Assembly: GCF_033568475.1 (NCBI RefSeq)
Contig: NC_133120.1
Coordinates: forward strand, 88,554,151-88,618,150
From: Henckelia pumila
Taxonomy: Eukaryota > Streptophyta > Magnoliopsida > Lamiales > Gesneriaceae
Length of the DNA stretch: 64,000 bases
Direction of reading: 5' to 3'
Part shown: one piece after another, positions 20,301 through 31,665 of the stretch
Position numbering within the stretch: position 1 is the stretch's first letter
Layout: every line of letters starts with the position of its first letter
Made by a program: the position numbers and the translations under genes
Notes under the pieces: model-generated
The model's input: only the letters and a program-made list of their open reading frames with translations
Told to the model about the DNA's origin: nothing
Databases searched by the model: none

Positions 20301-21429
20301 AAGAGAAAACAGATATATTGATGTATTGTACAGGTGGAATCCGCTGTGACGTATACTCCACAATTCTTAGGTGGATCTTGTGAAGTTTGATGCTTTTCAT
20401 GTTCCTGTTTTCGTTAAAGAAATTTCTAGTGCGCATCATATTGCTTGATTCTAGATTTTGAATCTTGGAAGGTGCAACATGCTATTTATATATATATATA
20501 TATTTTTTCAAGCTCTCAAGAACGTGTCATTAAGTTCATTGGCCTCTTTTGCTATTTCCTCCCCCACCCCGTTTGCCTGGGAGTGTGGGAGTTTTCCTTA
20601 TTGGTTGATCGATCTTGTAATTAAGGATCTTTTTTCTACTGATTAATAATATGTGATCTTCCTCTTTCAAAAAAAAAAAAAAAGAAAGTGTCATTAAGCA
20701 AAGAAATTACTTTATCATACTGTAAGGCGTAAGCTTCTCATTTGTATGACAGGCAACGGGGTTTTAAAAATTTGTATACTCTAAGTGGAGGCGTTTCTCA
20801 TTATCTCGAGACTGAAGGTTCTGTTGGATGGGTAGGAAATTTGTTTGTTTTTGATGGCCGGCTTTCTCTATCACCTTTTACCTACAAGCCCGAAATTTGT
20901 TCTGATCCAAGAGGAAAGCAAGAGGTGTCCCATTCGTTTGCAAAATGCTACATATGCGTTGCTCAAGTTTCTGATTTGAGGCATCGCAACTGTGCTAATC
21001 TTGACTGCAACCTGCTGTTTCTGTAAGTTTCATTCTCCTGTAATCAGTACTCATTTTTTTAGAACTTCATGTCGAAATAAATGTGTGAACAATATGGTTG
21101 ATTCCCATAACTTCAGAGCAGCCTGTTTTCCTTCTACTTCTCAGGATATGGATATATTATTTGATGGGATGTTTCTTATCTGGTTAAACTTAGAGGTGTC
21201 CATTCGCTTTTACATTTTTCCTGTTATCCCTGAATGTAATCAGGTTTGCTCTTGCAGATGCTGCTTGAAATGTGTGAATGATTTCAGAGGATGCTGTTGC
21301 ATGAACTGCATGTCGGCCTCTCGGCTTAGACCTGTGCTGCCAGGGCATAGGAGATACCAAAAATGGCATAATTATCGAGATCTAGCAAGACAAGTGAATT
21401 TGAATCCCCCATTGCAGGGTCGGACTTGA
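17337..21429 (+). CDS. STR8: Rhodanese-like domain protein, plastid type (STR8-like), 8 exons
   Basis: Exons 17337-17696, 17830-17883, 18096-18245, 18693-18849, 19702-19793, 20267-20370, 20753-21022 and 21258-21429 join in phase to 452 residues. An in-frame ATG at 17316 could add seven. The N-terminal 70 or so residues are Ser/Thr-rich like a chloroplast transit peptide. A UPF0176/TrhO-like N-terminal domain follows (GRIYLNEQGINAQYSGP region), then a rhodanese domain with the active loop CTGGIRC at 292-298, and a C-terminal Cys-rich segment with closely spaced Cys pairs, perhaps metal-binding. This matches Arabidopsis STR8 in order and length. Cys292 is the predicted sulfur-accepting residue. 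Intron 3 uses a GC donor. The gene appears intact. Confidence 0.9.
18940..19015 (+). repeat. tRNA-derived SINE-like fragment in STR8 intron 4
   Basis: A box A-like AGCTCAAATGGTAAG is followed about 45 bases later by a box B-like GGTTTGAGTCAC, the spacing of an RNA polymerase III promoter. The tail is not clear and no TSD was found, so this is a tentative call. Confidence 0.35.
19041..19182 (+). repeat. 70-bp tandem duplication in STR8 intron 4
   Basis: The unit beginning ATTAGGCTGG occurs at 19041 and again at 19111 with only a few differences. It is intronic and sits beside the SINE-like fragment. Confidence 0.85.
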
Positions 21430-22023
21430 CATCTATGCGTGGAGGCGATATCTCTCGGTGAAAATCCCCATCATGATGACACAATCACAGAAGAGAGCAT
21501 CAGCTTTTACCCAAGAAAGCTCGCTGATGAGATCAGATTCTTGTGATCTTCTGCACCGTAGTTTTCCAACAGAAGAATTGAGAATTTGACTGCAGCCAGT
21601 TGTTTAATGTATATTCAGCACCATATTGAGAAAAAAGCCAATTTGCAGAAGAATTTTTTGTTTTGCAACGTGCTCTGTATATTTGCTTACGGATTTATGA
21701 GAATCTACTGTTGAAGAAGAATCTGTGCTTGATTATCATTCATTCATCAAAAGTAATATGCAAATAAACTGTATACACTCGAGCCAGAAACAGTTAACGA
21801 CAGACTAGGCATCTAAGTATCCCAGATACCTGAAATGAGGAGAATACAAGTACTATATACATGCTCCTAAACACAAGCAGGTTCATTCATCTTAACAAAG
21901 AGAGAAAACAACCATCAACATAATTTTTCTATACACTGTCTTCTTTCTTTATTTTTTTTACTCCTATAATTTCAAGAACGAACCAAGGGATAAAGGCTAC
22001 TACTGCAGTGCCAAATGATACTT
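21430..22023. other. Convergent 3' region between STR8 and OCT
   Basis: About 600 bp hold the 3' UTRs of two genes that face each other. No other ORF or element is visible. Confidence 0.6.
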
Positions 22024-23809
22024 TTACATATCCACACCTTCGCCTAATTCCATGCCATAATCTCCACTTGCACAATCCAATCTCTCCTTCACTTCCTGCT
22101 GCTCTAAAGTCTCATACAAGGGACAATTCATAGTCTCAGGCAGCCACAAGCTCAAATATCCACTGATAATCGAAAGAACGCCGAAAACAAACAGCGAAAG
22201 AGAAGGACTTAATCTCCCCAACACAACCATCAGAGGCGAAATCGAAGCCCCCAACATCAATGCCTGCCTCAACATAGAAACAGCAAAGTTCCTCACGTTC
22301 GTTGGAAAAAGCTCCACACAATAGATATACAAAACATCAAATGCCGTCGAAGCCGCCATGAATCCTACGGCCTCAACCATCAGCTGTGGCAGACTCCCCT
22401 TCTTCTGCTCGCGGGAGGAGAAAAAGATGCAGAAAATGCAAGAAACCCCGGCAAGAAAAGCCGAGCTAGAGAACAGGAGACGACGATTCATGAAGCTCAA
22501 AAGAACACTGCCAATGAAAACAGCCGGGATCTCCATCATCGCGTTTATTGCCACGGTGAAGTAGAGATTGAAGTTGAGGTTCTCCACGTTTAGTTGGATC
22601 CCGTAGTACACGAATCCGACACCGAAACCGGTGATCATAACCATAGCCATTCTCTTCATAGCCCATCTGGTGCTCCATAGTTTCTTTACAGAGGAGGGGT
22701 TTTGGATTTTTTCTGGCACTTTTTCCAAGCTAATTGACGGCTCTAAAATACAAAGATTTTGAGGAAGTTCTCTCCCATTCATTCTCGCGTATCTTTTCAA
22801 GATTTCGAGAGCTTCTTCACTTCTTCCTCTAACAAGAAGCCACCTAGGAGACTCCGATACAAAAGGTACGAGTATAAAAATTGAGTAAACAAGAGGGAGA
22901 AATGACATAATCTTGTACAAATTTCTCCAACATGTTCTTGTCGGGTAAGCAATCAAGGGAATCGAGAGAAACCCTGTTGCAAAGAAGAAGAACCCGTATT
23001 GGCCAACTTGGCCCCGCCATTTTCGGCCAACGGCCTCTGTCGATAGCACAAGGCAACATATGCCGATGCCCGAACGAGAGAAGCCATTTGCAAATCGGAG
23101 GAGTGCATATATCCATATGTTAGGGGATATGGAGGTGAGGAAGGTGGTTGCAGAGGTTAGTATACACGATAGCAGCACTGCTCTTTTTCTTCCGAGGAAA
23201 GCATCTGCCAGGCGACCATACACAGCGGAACCTGCATGTAACAGGATTCCACAGTAATATATAATATCTGATAATTTTTTAAAGAAAAAGAAATGATATC
23301 ACAGAAGTACTGGAAACCTATATATCGAAGCTAGCTATGTTTTTTCCCAAAAAAAAAAAAAAGGAAGAGTTTTGAGACAAGAGTGGACCTATGAGGGATC
23401 CAAGAAAGTAGAGTGAAGCTGGAATGGCAGCAAGAAATCTGCGATCGCAAACCAGTCCCCATTCAGCAATGGTGGAGCTTGAATTTCCATTAGTCCACTC
23501 CCAAGTCCCCGGCTTCAACCCACAAACAGAATCCGTTCCTCCCATCCGGCCGCCGCCGCCGCAGCCGGGCTCGATGCACCGCCAAGAATCCGGCTGCGCA
23601 TCGGTGAATATCGTGACCAAGGTGCTGTGGGAATCAAATATCCAAGCTATGGAAACCAAGAACACTTGCAGAAGCTGTGAAAATCCAAAGGATCCAACGT
23701 AGTCTTCCACCACTTCATCCACCGTGAGCTGCAGCTTGTTCCGGCCAGTTCCATACGGCCCTTTTGGGCTCTGGATTTTCACAAAGCTTTGTGCAGCTTC
23801 TTCATCCAT
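22024..23809 (-). CDS. OCT: Organic cation/carnitine transporter (MFS), 2 exons
   Basis: Exon 1 is 23809-23389 and exon 2 is 23231-22024, joined in phase by a GT-AG intron to 542 residues. The protein has the SLC22-like layout: a first membrane helix near residue 45, a large Cys-rich extracellular loop (about 70-125), then the signature [12 protein letters not shown] between helices 2 and 3, and [12 protein letters not shown] before the central cytosolic loop. About 12 membrane helices are expected, ending with LPET before the acidic tail. Plant OCTs move carnitine or organic cations across plasma or vacuolar membranes; the substrate here is not known. The number within the family cannot be fixed by eye. 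No break is seen. Confidence 0.88.
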
Positions 23810-24178
23810 TTCTGCTGCAACCTAGCTAGTTAATGATCTTGTGGCCGAAAACGACGGCAGAATTAATTTGGAATTCACATGTACTTAAATTCCTTAAAAT
23901 GACCCTTTCTTATATAGAATCAAATGAAGAGTGCATTGGGATTACAGTTGTCTGTAGCAATTTCCACCTGCCTTTGAGTGAGTGAAGTGTTGTTTGACGT
24001 GTTAATGCACTGGAGAAAAAGTTGGGTTCTTTTCTGATGCATTTAAGGTGGCAATCTGAGTATGATACAAGGGTCAAGTTTTAAATTAATATTTCAAATT
24101 TGGACAAATTTCCTTTTTTTTTTTAATATAATAGTTTCATCTTTATACTACTCACCTTTCTTTTATGTTAAATTTTAA
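23810..24178 (-). promoter_or_regulatory. OCT promoter region
   Basis: A TATATAAG box on the minus strand at about 23909-23917 lies roughly 100 bases upstream of the OCT ATG, suitable for a core promoter. Further upstream is AT-rich DNA up to the next mobile element. Confidence 0.5.
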
Positions 24179-25361
24179 GGGTGTATTCAATCCAGAGTTT
24201 TAATGGAGTTGATGGATTTTTATTGGCTTTTATAGAATCTCATGGATTTACAAACAGATTTTCGTTAATTCTTTGTAGACTTTTGCAGGACTTTTATAAA
24301 TATTTGTAAACTTTTTCATACAATTACATGAATTTGCATCTTTAATATATCTTATTATTTTTATTTTTTTCTTTGAAATAATAATAATTTGACATAAATA
24401 ATAAATTTATTTGAAATATTTTTTTAATTTATTGATGAAATGGATTTCATTTATTTTAAATGTATATATATATATATATATATTAATGTAACAAAATTAT
24501 AAATTAAAAACTTTGCGATTGTGTAAAGTTATTTTTTTTAAAAAAAAATATGATAACTTATAAATTATTTTATCAATTATATCATAAAAATTTATTTGTC
24601 AATTTTTATTTTTTTATAATGATTGTTATCCGCTATTCAAATATTTGAATTAAATCATATTATAATTTTTTGAATCATTATTATTATCATTAAATATTAA
24701 AATTATTGGTATAAATCATAAATTAAAAAGCACAAAATATTTTGAAAATTTCAAAGTTTTAAATAATATTTTTTTATTTTAATTTTAGAAAAAGAACGAA
24801 ATATATATATATATATATATATGAGAGTTGATATTTATACTCCATTTTGTGTTATTTACACTTCACTTAATGTGTTAAATACGTGTTCAATTTATTCACA
24901 AGTGGAGTGCAAATAACACAAAATGGAGTGTAAATATCAACTCCCTATATATAAATATATATTAATTCATTTTGAATATGAGAGAAAGTGAGATAGAGAG
25001 GAGTGAGATAGTGAGGAGTGAGGAAATGTGAGAAAAAGATGGAAATTATAAGTTTAGAAATCCATCCAAATCTTTGGGTTAGACCAAAGACTTTTTTTTA
25101 CAAAATATAGTTGTACATTAAGTATTATTGTTTGTATGTCCATGATTTTCATGAAGTTATTAAAAGTTCATTGATATTTTGAATAACACTAGACTTTTGT
25201 AGAGTTTTTAAAAGTCAAGGTTGAATACCACTTGACTTTTAAAAATCTAAAAAAGTTTATTTTGAATACCACTAGACTTTTATAGAGTATATAAAATTCA
25301 TGATTGAATACCACTATACTTCTAAAATCCATAAAAGTTATTAATTTTCCAAATTGAATAC
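24179..25361. mobile_element. PIF/Harbinger-like MITE, GGGTGTATTC family
   Basis: The left end reads GGGTGTATTCAAT and the right end ATTGAATACA. Inside both ends runs a recurring CTTTTATAGAGT / TTGAATACCACT pattern. The same ends and pattern occur at 47567-50143 and at 50152-52383, the latter with a Harbinger-type transposase fragment, hence the class. A shared AAATTTTAA flanks both ends here, but in such AT-rich DNA this may be chance. There is no coding capacity. Confidence 0.6.
24821..24944. mobile_element. Short palindromic MITE nested in the larger element
   Basis: Arms of about 45 bp (24821-24866 and 24899-24944) are near-perfect inverted repeats containing GTTGATATTTATACTCC and its complement, separated by about 32 bases. 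TA-rich repeats flank both sides, so a TA duplication is possible but cannot be shown. The RNA would fold into one long hairpin. Confidence 0.65.
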
Positions 25362-25724
25362 AAAATTTTAAATAACTAAATTATCTTCACTTTTACTTAA
25401 AATCCTTAACTATTTTTATCTCTATCTGACTTTTTCCTTTTTAAATTTCATCTTTTATCAATTCTTATTAAATTATCTACATATTTTTTTTATATTTTTT
25501 TCTACTTTATATCAAAACTCTCATATTTTCTGACTGTGATAATTTTTTTTATATATATTTTTTAAAAATAATTAAATTATCGAGCACGTGAAAATCAAGT
25601 ACAACGTTTATTTAATATGTAGCAATTAGTGCATCAAATACCATACATATGAAAAAATTGTTGGTGCGGGAAGGGGACACTATCTTGGTGCGTCCCCCAA
25701 TGGAGGAGAAAAACAATGCATGCT
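25362..25724. other. AT-rich intergenic spacer
   Basis: No gene or repeat boundary is supported in this stretch between two mobile elements. Confidence 0.5.
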
Positions 25725-25733
25725 ATCAACAGG

Positions 25734-26706
25734 GGGTTTGGATCCCCTGCTGTGGGCAACCCCACAGCAGGGGGTGCTGTTGGGGGAAACGACATCGTTT
25801 CCCCCACAGCCCCCTTTCTTTTCTTTTTTCTATTTTTGCTCTTTTTTATTATATTTAAGTTTTTATTTTTATTTATATTTTTGGGTCTTTACTCTTTATG
25901 ATCAGTTTTTATTTTTGCTAAAATTTTTGTGTTTAAATTTTGAGGAAATTTTTTTTGTGTTTTTTGTTATCTTTTCTGACTTTTTTTAATTTATTTATAA
26001 TTTTTAAAATTTTTAAAAAATATATCCTTTTTTATCTTATCATTTTTTATATTATTTTAACACATTATTCTTGGGGAAAAAAGAAAAAAATAAGTATAAT
26101 ATTATATATATATATATATATACATTTAAAAATATCATAAATTATAAGTAAATTCTAAAAAAAAACCAAATTAACTTATTTGTAAAAGTGAAAATTATAA
26201 AATTAATATTTGGATATGAGATTTTATCATAATAAAACACATTATGCTCGACAAATTAAAAATAAGTATAATTTTAACTATTTAAATATTTAAAAATATC
26301 ATAAACTACATGTAAAGTCTAATTAAAAAAAACCAAATATAATTATTTATAATTTTGTTAATTAGTAGAACCGATTTTTTTATAAAAACCAAAGATCAAA
26401 CTGAACTAAACGAAATTTTCTAGAACTAAAACCGAATTTTAAAATTATAAGACGAAAAAATGATTCAAGAAAATGATAAGATAAAAATAAATGTTTTTTT
26501 AAAAATTAAAATGTATGATTTAAAAAGGCCAAAATAAAAAACCGAAAAACCAATTATGTTTTTTAAAAAAATATAAAAACTTAAATATAATTTAAAAAAA
26601 AGCAAAAAAAGAAAAAGAAAAGAAAGGGGGCTGTGGGGGAAACGATGTCGTTTCCCCCAACAGCACCCCCTGTTGTGGGCAACCCCACAGTAAGGGATCC
26701 AAACCC
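25734..26706. mobile_element. Mutator-like MITE with about 100-bp inverted repeats
   Basis: A 973-bp element starting GGGTTTGGATCC and ending GGATCCAAACCC, flanked by perfect 9-bp duplications ATCAACAGG (25725-25733 and 26707-26715). The terminal arms (about 100 bp) are GC-rich and contain a smaller palindrome around GTGGGCAACCCCAC. The interior is extremely AT-rich and has no ORF. The 9-bp duplication points to the Mutator superfamily. Confidence 0.92.
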
Positions 26707-26715
26707 ATCAACAGG

Positions 26716-27241
26716 CATGTCTTGTGTTGATCTAAGATATTCTAGTCTCTTTTTTTTTTAAGGTATATTTTAGTCTTTTTTAATTACATGTAATAATATA
26801 TTAAAAATTGAAAAGGAATTTTAAGTGTTATTTTTGGAACTAATGTTATACTAATCTGGGTAGCTCAGTTAAAAAAATGAAATAGTCTACCTTTTAGTTC
26901 TCAAAACTAGTCCAAAAAAATAATAATAAAACAAAAAAGATTGTTATTCATGTCTATCCTTGTCTTAGTGTTATATTATTCACTCTCTATCTTTTAAAGT
27001 TCTTTAACATTATAATGCTTTTATAAAGTATATATCGACCACATAATGATGAAATTTGTATATACGCTGAGAAATATTTAATATTTTGTAATTAATTTTG
27101 AGGCGATTTTTTTTGTTTTTTTAATAAAAAATTTTTTACTGTTTTTTTTTGCAAAAATATGTGTTTTCAGCTTCCATGATTTTTGAATTTTTCTCATAAA
27201 AATTTTAGCCTGAGTGGAGCTGAAATCCTGGCTCCGTCATT
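26716..27241. other. Intergenic DNA with possible hAT remnant
   Basis: Mostly AT-rich. The last bases before the solo LTR (about 27215-27240) read GAGCTGAAATCCTGGCTCCG, resembling the end of a hAT-type repeat, but no partner end was found. Confidence 0.35.
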
Positions 27242-27246
27242 GCTAG

Positions 27247-28600
27247 TGTTGAATCCGATATTTTGGTGATAACAAACAACAACTCATTGCATAGGAATGT
27301 GCTGCCAACCATTGTATTTCAGGAATCTACTACAACTTCTACCGGAAGCTTGTCAACCGCCTTTGCTCTCGACCGGCTGAAGTCACAAGCCTATCGACTG
27401 GCTATCAAAACCAGCAGAGGATAAATCTATCTACCGGAAGCTTGTCAACCGTCTTTGTCTCTCGACCGGTTGAAGTCACAAGCTTATCGACTGGTTATTC
27501 AAACCAGCAGAGGACAAATATCTCTACAGGTAGAATGCCAACTGCTTATCAGGATATCTCAAGACAAGTACCTGTGACAAGATGTTCTTTGATGTTCTTT
27601 GCAAGATCTTTTATTAAAAGCAGAACCGGCGTGTCAGAAGATATGTTGACTCCTGCAATCGAGACAACAGGTTGCACCAAAATGGCAAAAACACAGAATG
27701 ACTACAGATAAAGCATTCGACCGTTTATTCCAGTTTTGGACCCTGGAAGTTGTCTGCAGTGTACGATCTTCATGCAGAATCATCAATGCATTTATGAGCA
27801 TTAAATGTGCATTCAATGCAGCATCAGAACGTTCAAAATAAAGACGTTGATGATTGACCTATATAAAGGGAAGATTGCTCAAGAAGTGATAGAACAACAA
27901 AAAAAAAGGGGTAGACAACAAAGAGAGACAAGCAATTCAGAAAAATCTCAATCAACTCAATCACTTGAATAATATCAGAAGTCCTCATCTGATATACTTG
28001 AGCACACTTACAAGATCATTCATTTGCTGCTCAAATAAACCCTCGCCTACAGTTCACATATCTGATCGTCAAGGATCATCCTAGGGTTTTCAAGCCTCTC
28101 GACCGCTCTGCAGTTTGAGAAGCTCAACTCAACTATACTCATTGTTGAAGAGAATTGAAGCTACTCTGAAAGCTTCCACCAGTCTGATAAGAACTGAGAA
28201 TCTTATCTGTGTAAATCTAGGAGTTTCGGATTAGGCATTGGATAAGTCCTAAGTCTGAAGTGGGTGTATTACAAGACGTTGTAATAACCAAAGTCTTCTA
28301 GTGAATTCCTTCCTAAGTGGAAGAAGGGGAGACGTAGAAGGATTAAGCCTTCGAACTTCCATAAATCGTGCCTTAGTCTTTACTGCTATTTATCTTACAT
28401 TCTGCTCATACATTGCATTATAAACTTTGCATCACTAAAACCTCTGAACTATTTCCGCACTATTTAAGTTGTTCAAACCGTTTTAGAAGTTGAGAAAACA
28501 GATTAAGTGAACTAAACCTCACTTGATCATTTTAAAGAAGAAGAAGAAAAGTTTCAGAGTGTATTCACCCCCCCCTCTACCCTCTGAACCGATCCCAACA
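27247..28600 (+). mobile_element. Ty1/copia-type solo LTR
   Basis: A 1354-bp unit starting TGTTGAATCC and ending GATCCCAACA, with TG...CA ends and a perfect 5-bp duplication GCTAG on both sides (27242-27246 and 28601-28605). No primer site or coding region follows, so it is a solo LTR left by recombination. The C-rich stretch and GATCCCAACA end are like plant copia (Sirevirus-type) LTRs. A 92-bp tandem duplication with CTACCGGAAGCTTGTC starts at 27339 and 27431. Confidence 0.9.
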
Positions 28601-28739
28601 GCTAGTATCCTACTTAAAGTGTTGTTTGTTGGGTGTATGTGAAATATATTTTTTGAAACGAGAAAATAGATAAAAACAAATACATTGTTTTTTTTTAAGT
28701 ACTCTGGTTAACAGAGTGATAAAATCACTACAAGAAAAA

Positions 28740-29290
28740 AGGCAAACAACAATTTCGCGTTGTTGTTGTTTCAAAAAAAGCGTTGTCGTAGGCAGTGTTG
28801 TAAAAGATCGCGGTCATAGACAACGCGGAAAAAGCATTGTAATTTTCGGAAAAGACAATGCTTAAAAAACGTTGTGGTATGTGGAGAGGACAACGCTTTT
28901 TAAGCGTTGTCGTATCTATTAAAAGCGTTGTCGTAGCTTCAATCTACAACGCTTTTTATGCGTTGTCATTTCTACAAACAACAACGCTTTTGCAGCGTTG
29001 TCTTTTACACAATCTACAATGCCTTTAAGCGTTATAATTTCTAGTATACCACAACGCTTAAAAGCGTTGTAGATTGTATAAAAGACAACGCTGCAAAAGC
29101 GTTGTTGTTTGTAGAAATGACAACGCATAAAAAGCGTTGTAGATTGAAGCTACGACAATGCTTCCTCAGTGTAAAAAAGCGTTGTTCTTGGCAGAGGTTG
29201 CTTAAAAAATCATTGTGCTTTGTTGTTAATTTGTGCCAAAATAACCAATAAAAGACGTTGTCGTTAAGAACGTTGTTTTCGTTTTTTTTT
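28740..29290. repeat. CACTA left subterminal repeats with 106-bp-arm hairpin
   Basis: Many direct and inverted copies of ACAACGCTTT occur here. 28928-29033 and 29052-29157 form a nearly perfect inverted repeat with a loop of about 18 bases. The right subterminal block (about 37020-37260) has related but simpler repeats. Confidence 0.85.
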
Positions 29291-31044
29291 TTTTTTTTGC
29301 AAATTTAAATTTCTATATAAATAACAATATTAAAATATATGAAATTGCAAATTTGTGGCAAAATATTCTAATAAAAAAGTATAGAGTCATTGTGCTGCAA
29401 TATATTGAAAGTGCAAGGTATCAACAAGCATTTAACGCTAGTTATCCCCACAAAGATGGTGCTGCAATATTGAAAGAAAATTATTCCTAACAATGCAATT
29501 TTTCTGAATGCGACCACAGTTAGCGACGATCTCCGCCACCAATAAGAACTTCTGAAATACAACACATTAGATAACACAGGTTAAATATAACACAGCAGAG
29601 GAAAATGAAATTTGAAATAACTGTAGAGAATTATGCTAGCATGAATCTAACCATAAATTTATAAATGACAACACAGTGGAAGCATATCAAACATCATGAA
29701 ACAGAAAATAGGTTGAAAAAATGTAAACCTCATAATGACAGAAAATTTCAATTCCCAGAGACTTAAATCCGCTTGCAACCAAACCCATTATCATTTAAAG
29801 ACACTATCAAAGAGGTCACTGTTAAGACTCAATCTAGCTCCCATCGATTCCTTTCTTAATCCTTAAATCAGTAAAAACAAAGAGACTCACCACCAACTTC
29901 TATATCATGTACAGGAGAAATTTCCTAGATAGTTTCAAAGACCAACAAGTCAACGATGAGAACAAATGAAATTACTTAAATTAAGCAATGTGACGCATAA
30001 ACATCCATCACTCCCACTGGAATTTTAGTAAACTCCTCACATCAAATGAACAAAAACTAATAAATTCCACACCAAAACATGGCAAAAACTGCAACTCGTC
30101 GTATAATCAATATCGTAAATTCGAAGGAAAATCTAGAATCATAAATTGATTGCATTAGCTGTTATTGACAAACTATTCCAGTCACAAGTCAACCACATAT
30201 CAGTATCAAAAAAGCTCGATCTCTTCTCTATGGAAAAAGAGAAGGAAGACTGAAACTTCTCAAGTCTAGAACTAATCATGGAACCAAAAATCATGGCAAG
30301 TTGGCAACAGTTCACTTCTACAGTATCAAAAACAGATGTAATTTCATCATTTACCAAATATTGAAAATCAATCCAGCGATCCAATTACCTTGCGGAGTCG
30401 TATTAGACAAACAATTTGAAAGCACAACCATTCAAAATACCAAAATTTTCAATTCAAAATCAAATAAAAGCAGCTCCATAAATAAGAAAACCAAAATGTT
30501 GCTAACAAGTCGAACCAGTTTCAGTCCAATACCCACCCACAAGAACACCACCACCACCACCACCATTTACACAGACGCAAAGTAAAAAGAAGCATGAAAA
30601 TAACGTAAACAACACACATTCGAACCAATTTCAGAAGGCCTCGCCTACTGTCTGCTCGAAAAAAAAATATGGGCAGTAGTTGCCTGTGCCCAAATCACCA
30701 AATTCACGCATGTATTTAAATATCAAATCAGACTTAGGGTTAAACAAAAGTTGGAATCAGACTTAATATAAAAATAAATGAGCGTCCATGGACCATATAT
30801 AGTAGACTATCAATTTCTATTCATATGTTCAAAACGCCAACTTTTATCAATGTATTAAACTTCAAAACAGCAAAATCAAGTAGAGAAAACAAAAATATTT
30901 GTGTTGTATTCTGTCGGAAGGTTGCAACCACTAGCTGCAAGGTGTGTTAAACTATATCCCCAATAAAACTTAAAGTGTAATGAAATACATCCATGCATTA
31001 TGATAGTTGTTGCATTATTCAAGACACAAAATACATGTGCATAC
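29291..31044. other. CACTA internal non-coding DNA, 3' side
   Basis: No recognisable coding sequence; AT-rich, with short meaningless frames. It presumably includes the 3' UTR of the C48-peptidase gene, whose stop is at 31045. Confidence 0.5.
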
Positions 31045-31655
31045 CTATTCATAAACGTGTTCTTGTATACATTCTGTCAACTCTGAAAGCACCTCTTTAA
31101 TTTCTTCTAACGAGTACTCACCTTTTGAGAACTGTCACATATATTATGTTAATAAAAAATCATATAACAATAACTTTGCAAATTTAAAACAATTTAGTTG
31201 TAATTATTTGAGTTAAGAAAGATTACTATTGATCGTAGTGAAACATTCTCGATATTCTCAACTTCTTGAATAATTTGTCTCATATATCTCATCACATAAA
31301 GACCACATTGTTTTGCATCTGGCTGCCGAGGACCCTATGGTAGTAGAGAAAAATTTTTGGTGACAAATTTAGATATTTAATCATAATATATTAAACATAA
31401 ATTATGCATACCTGTACTACTACCCACATAGCATTCTTTCTACCCTTTCTTCCTTTGTTTGAGTTAAACAATCGCAAGGCCCTTCAATATACTTGATATA
31501 TGAGTTTTTGTATGAGTGAAATAAATATTTGATAAAAATAAATAAATATGAACTCACATTTCCACTACATATTTCCAATCATCATCACGAATGCGGTGAC
31601 TTAAGGAATCCAACACATAAATAACATCCTTGTATGGTTGAATAACAGTGAGAAT
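31045..31655 (-). pseudogene. End of a C48 (Ulp1-like) peptidase gene in the CACTA element
   Basis: Four minus-strand exons keep phase: 31655-31558 (ends ...RDDDWKYVVEM), 31481-31412 (ALRLFNSNKGRKGRKN...), 31334-31227 (PRQPDAKQCGLYVMRYMRQ) and 31131-31045 (ends ECIQEHVYE, stop). The third exon has the peptidase C48 cysteine in QCGLYVM and the first has the Asp region YVLDSL. The catalytic His (normally an HW motif just upstream) is missing because the gene begins at an internal deletion. Such Ulp1-like domains are known passengers of plant CACTA and MULE elements. Confidence 0.7.
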
Positions 31656-31665
31656 CTAATGATAG

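Noticed and set aside
22358-23702. Several frames of 60-92 codons opposite the OCT gene (for example 23424-23702 plus strand)
   Set aside because: They are the other strand of OCT exons and have no motif of their own.
25649-25989. Overlapping open frames of 60-89 codons
   Set aside because: They lie in the arm and AT-rich interior of the Mutator-like MITE, and no product is recognisable.
28760-29160. Regular short repeats that could suggest a CRISPR-like or satellite array
   Set aside because: Repeats occur in both orientations at irregular spacing and belong to the CACTA subterminal region; the genome is eukaryotic.
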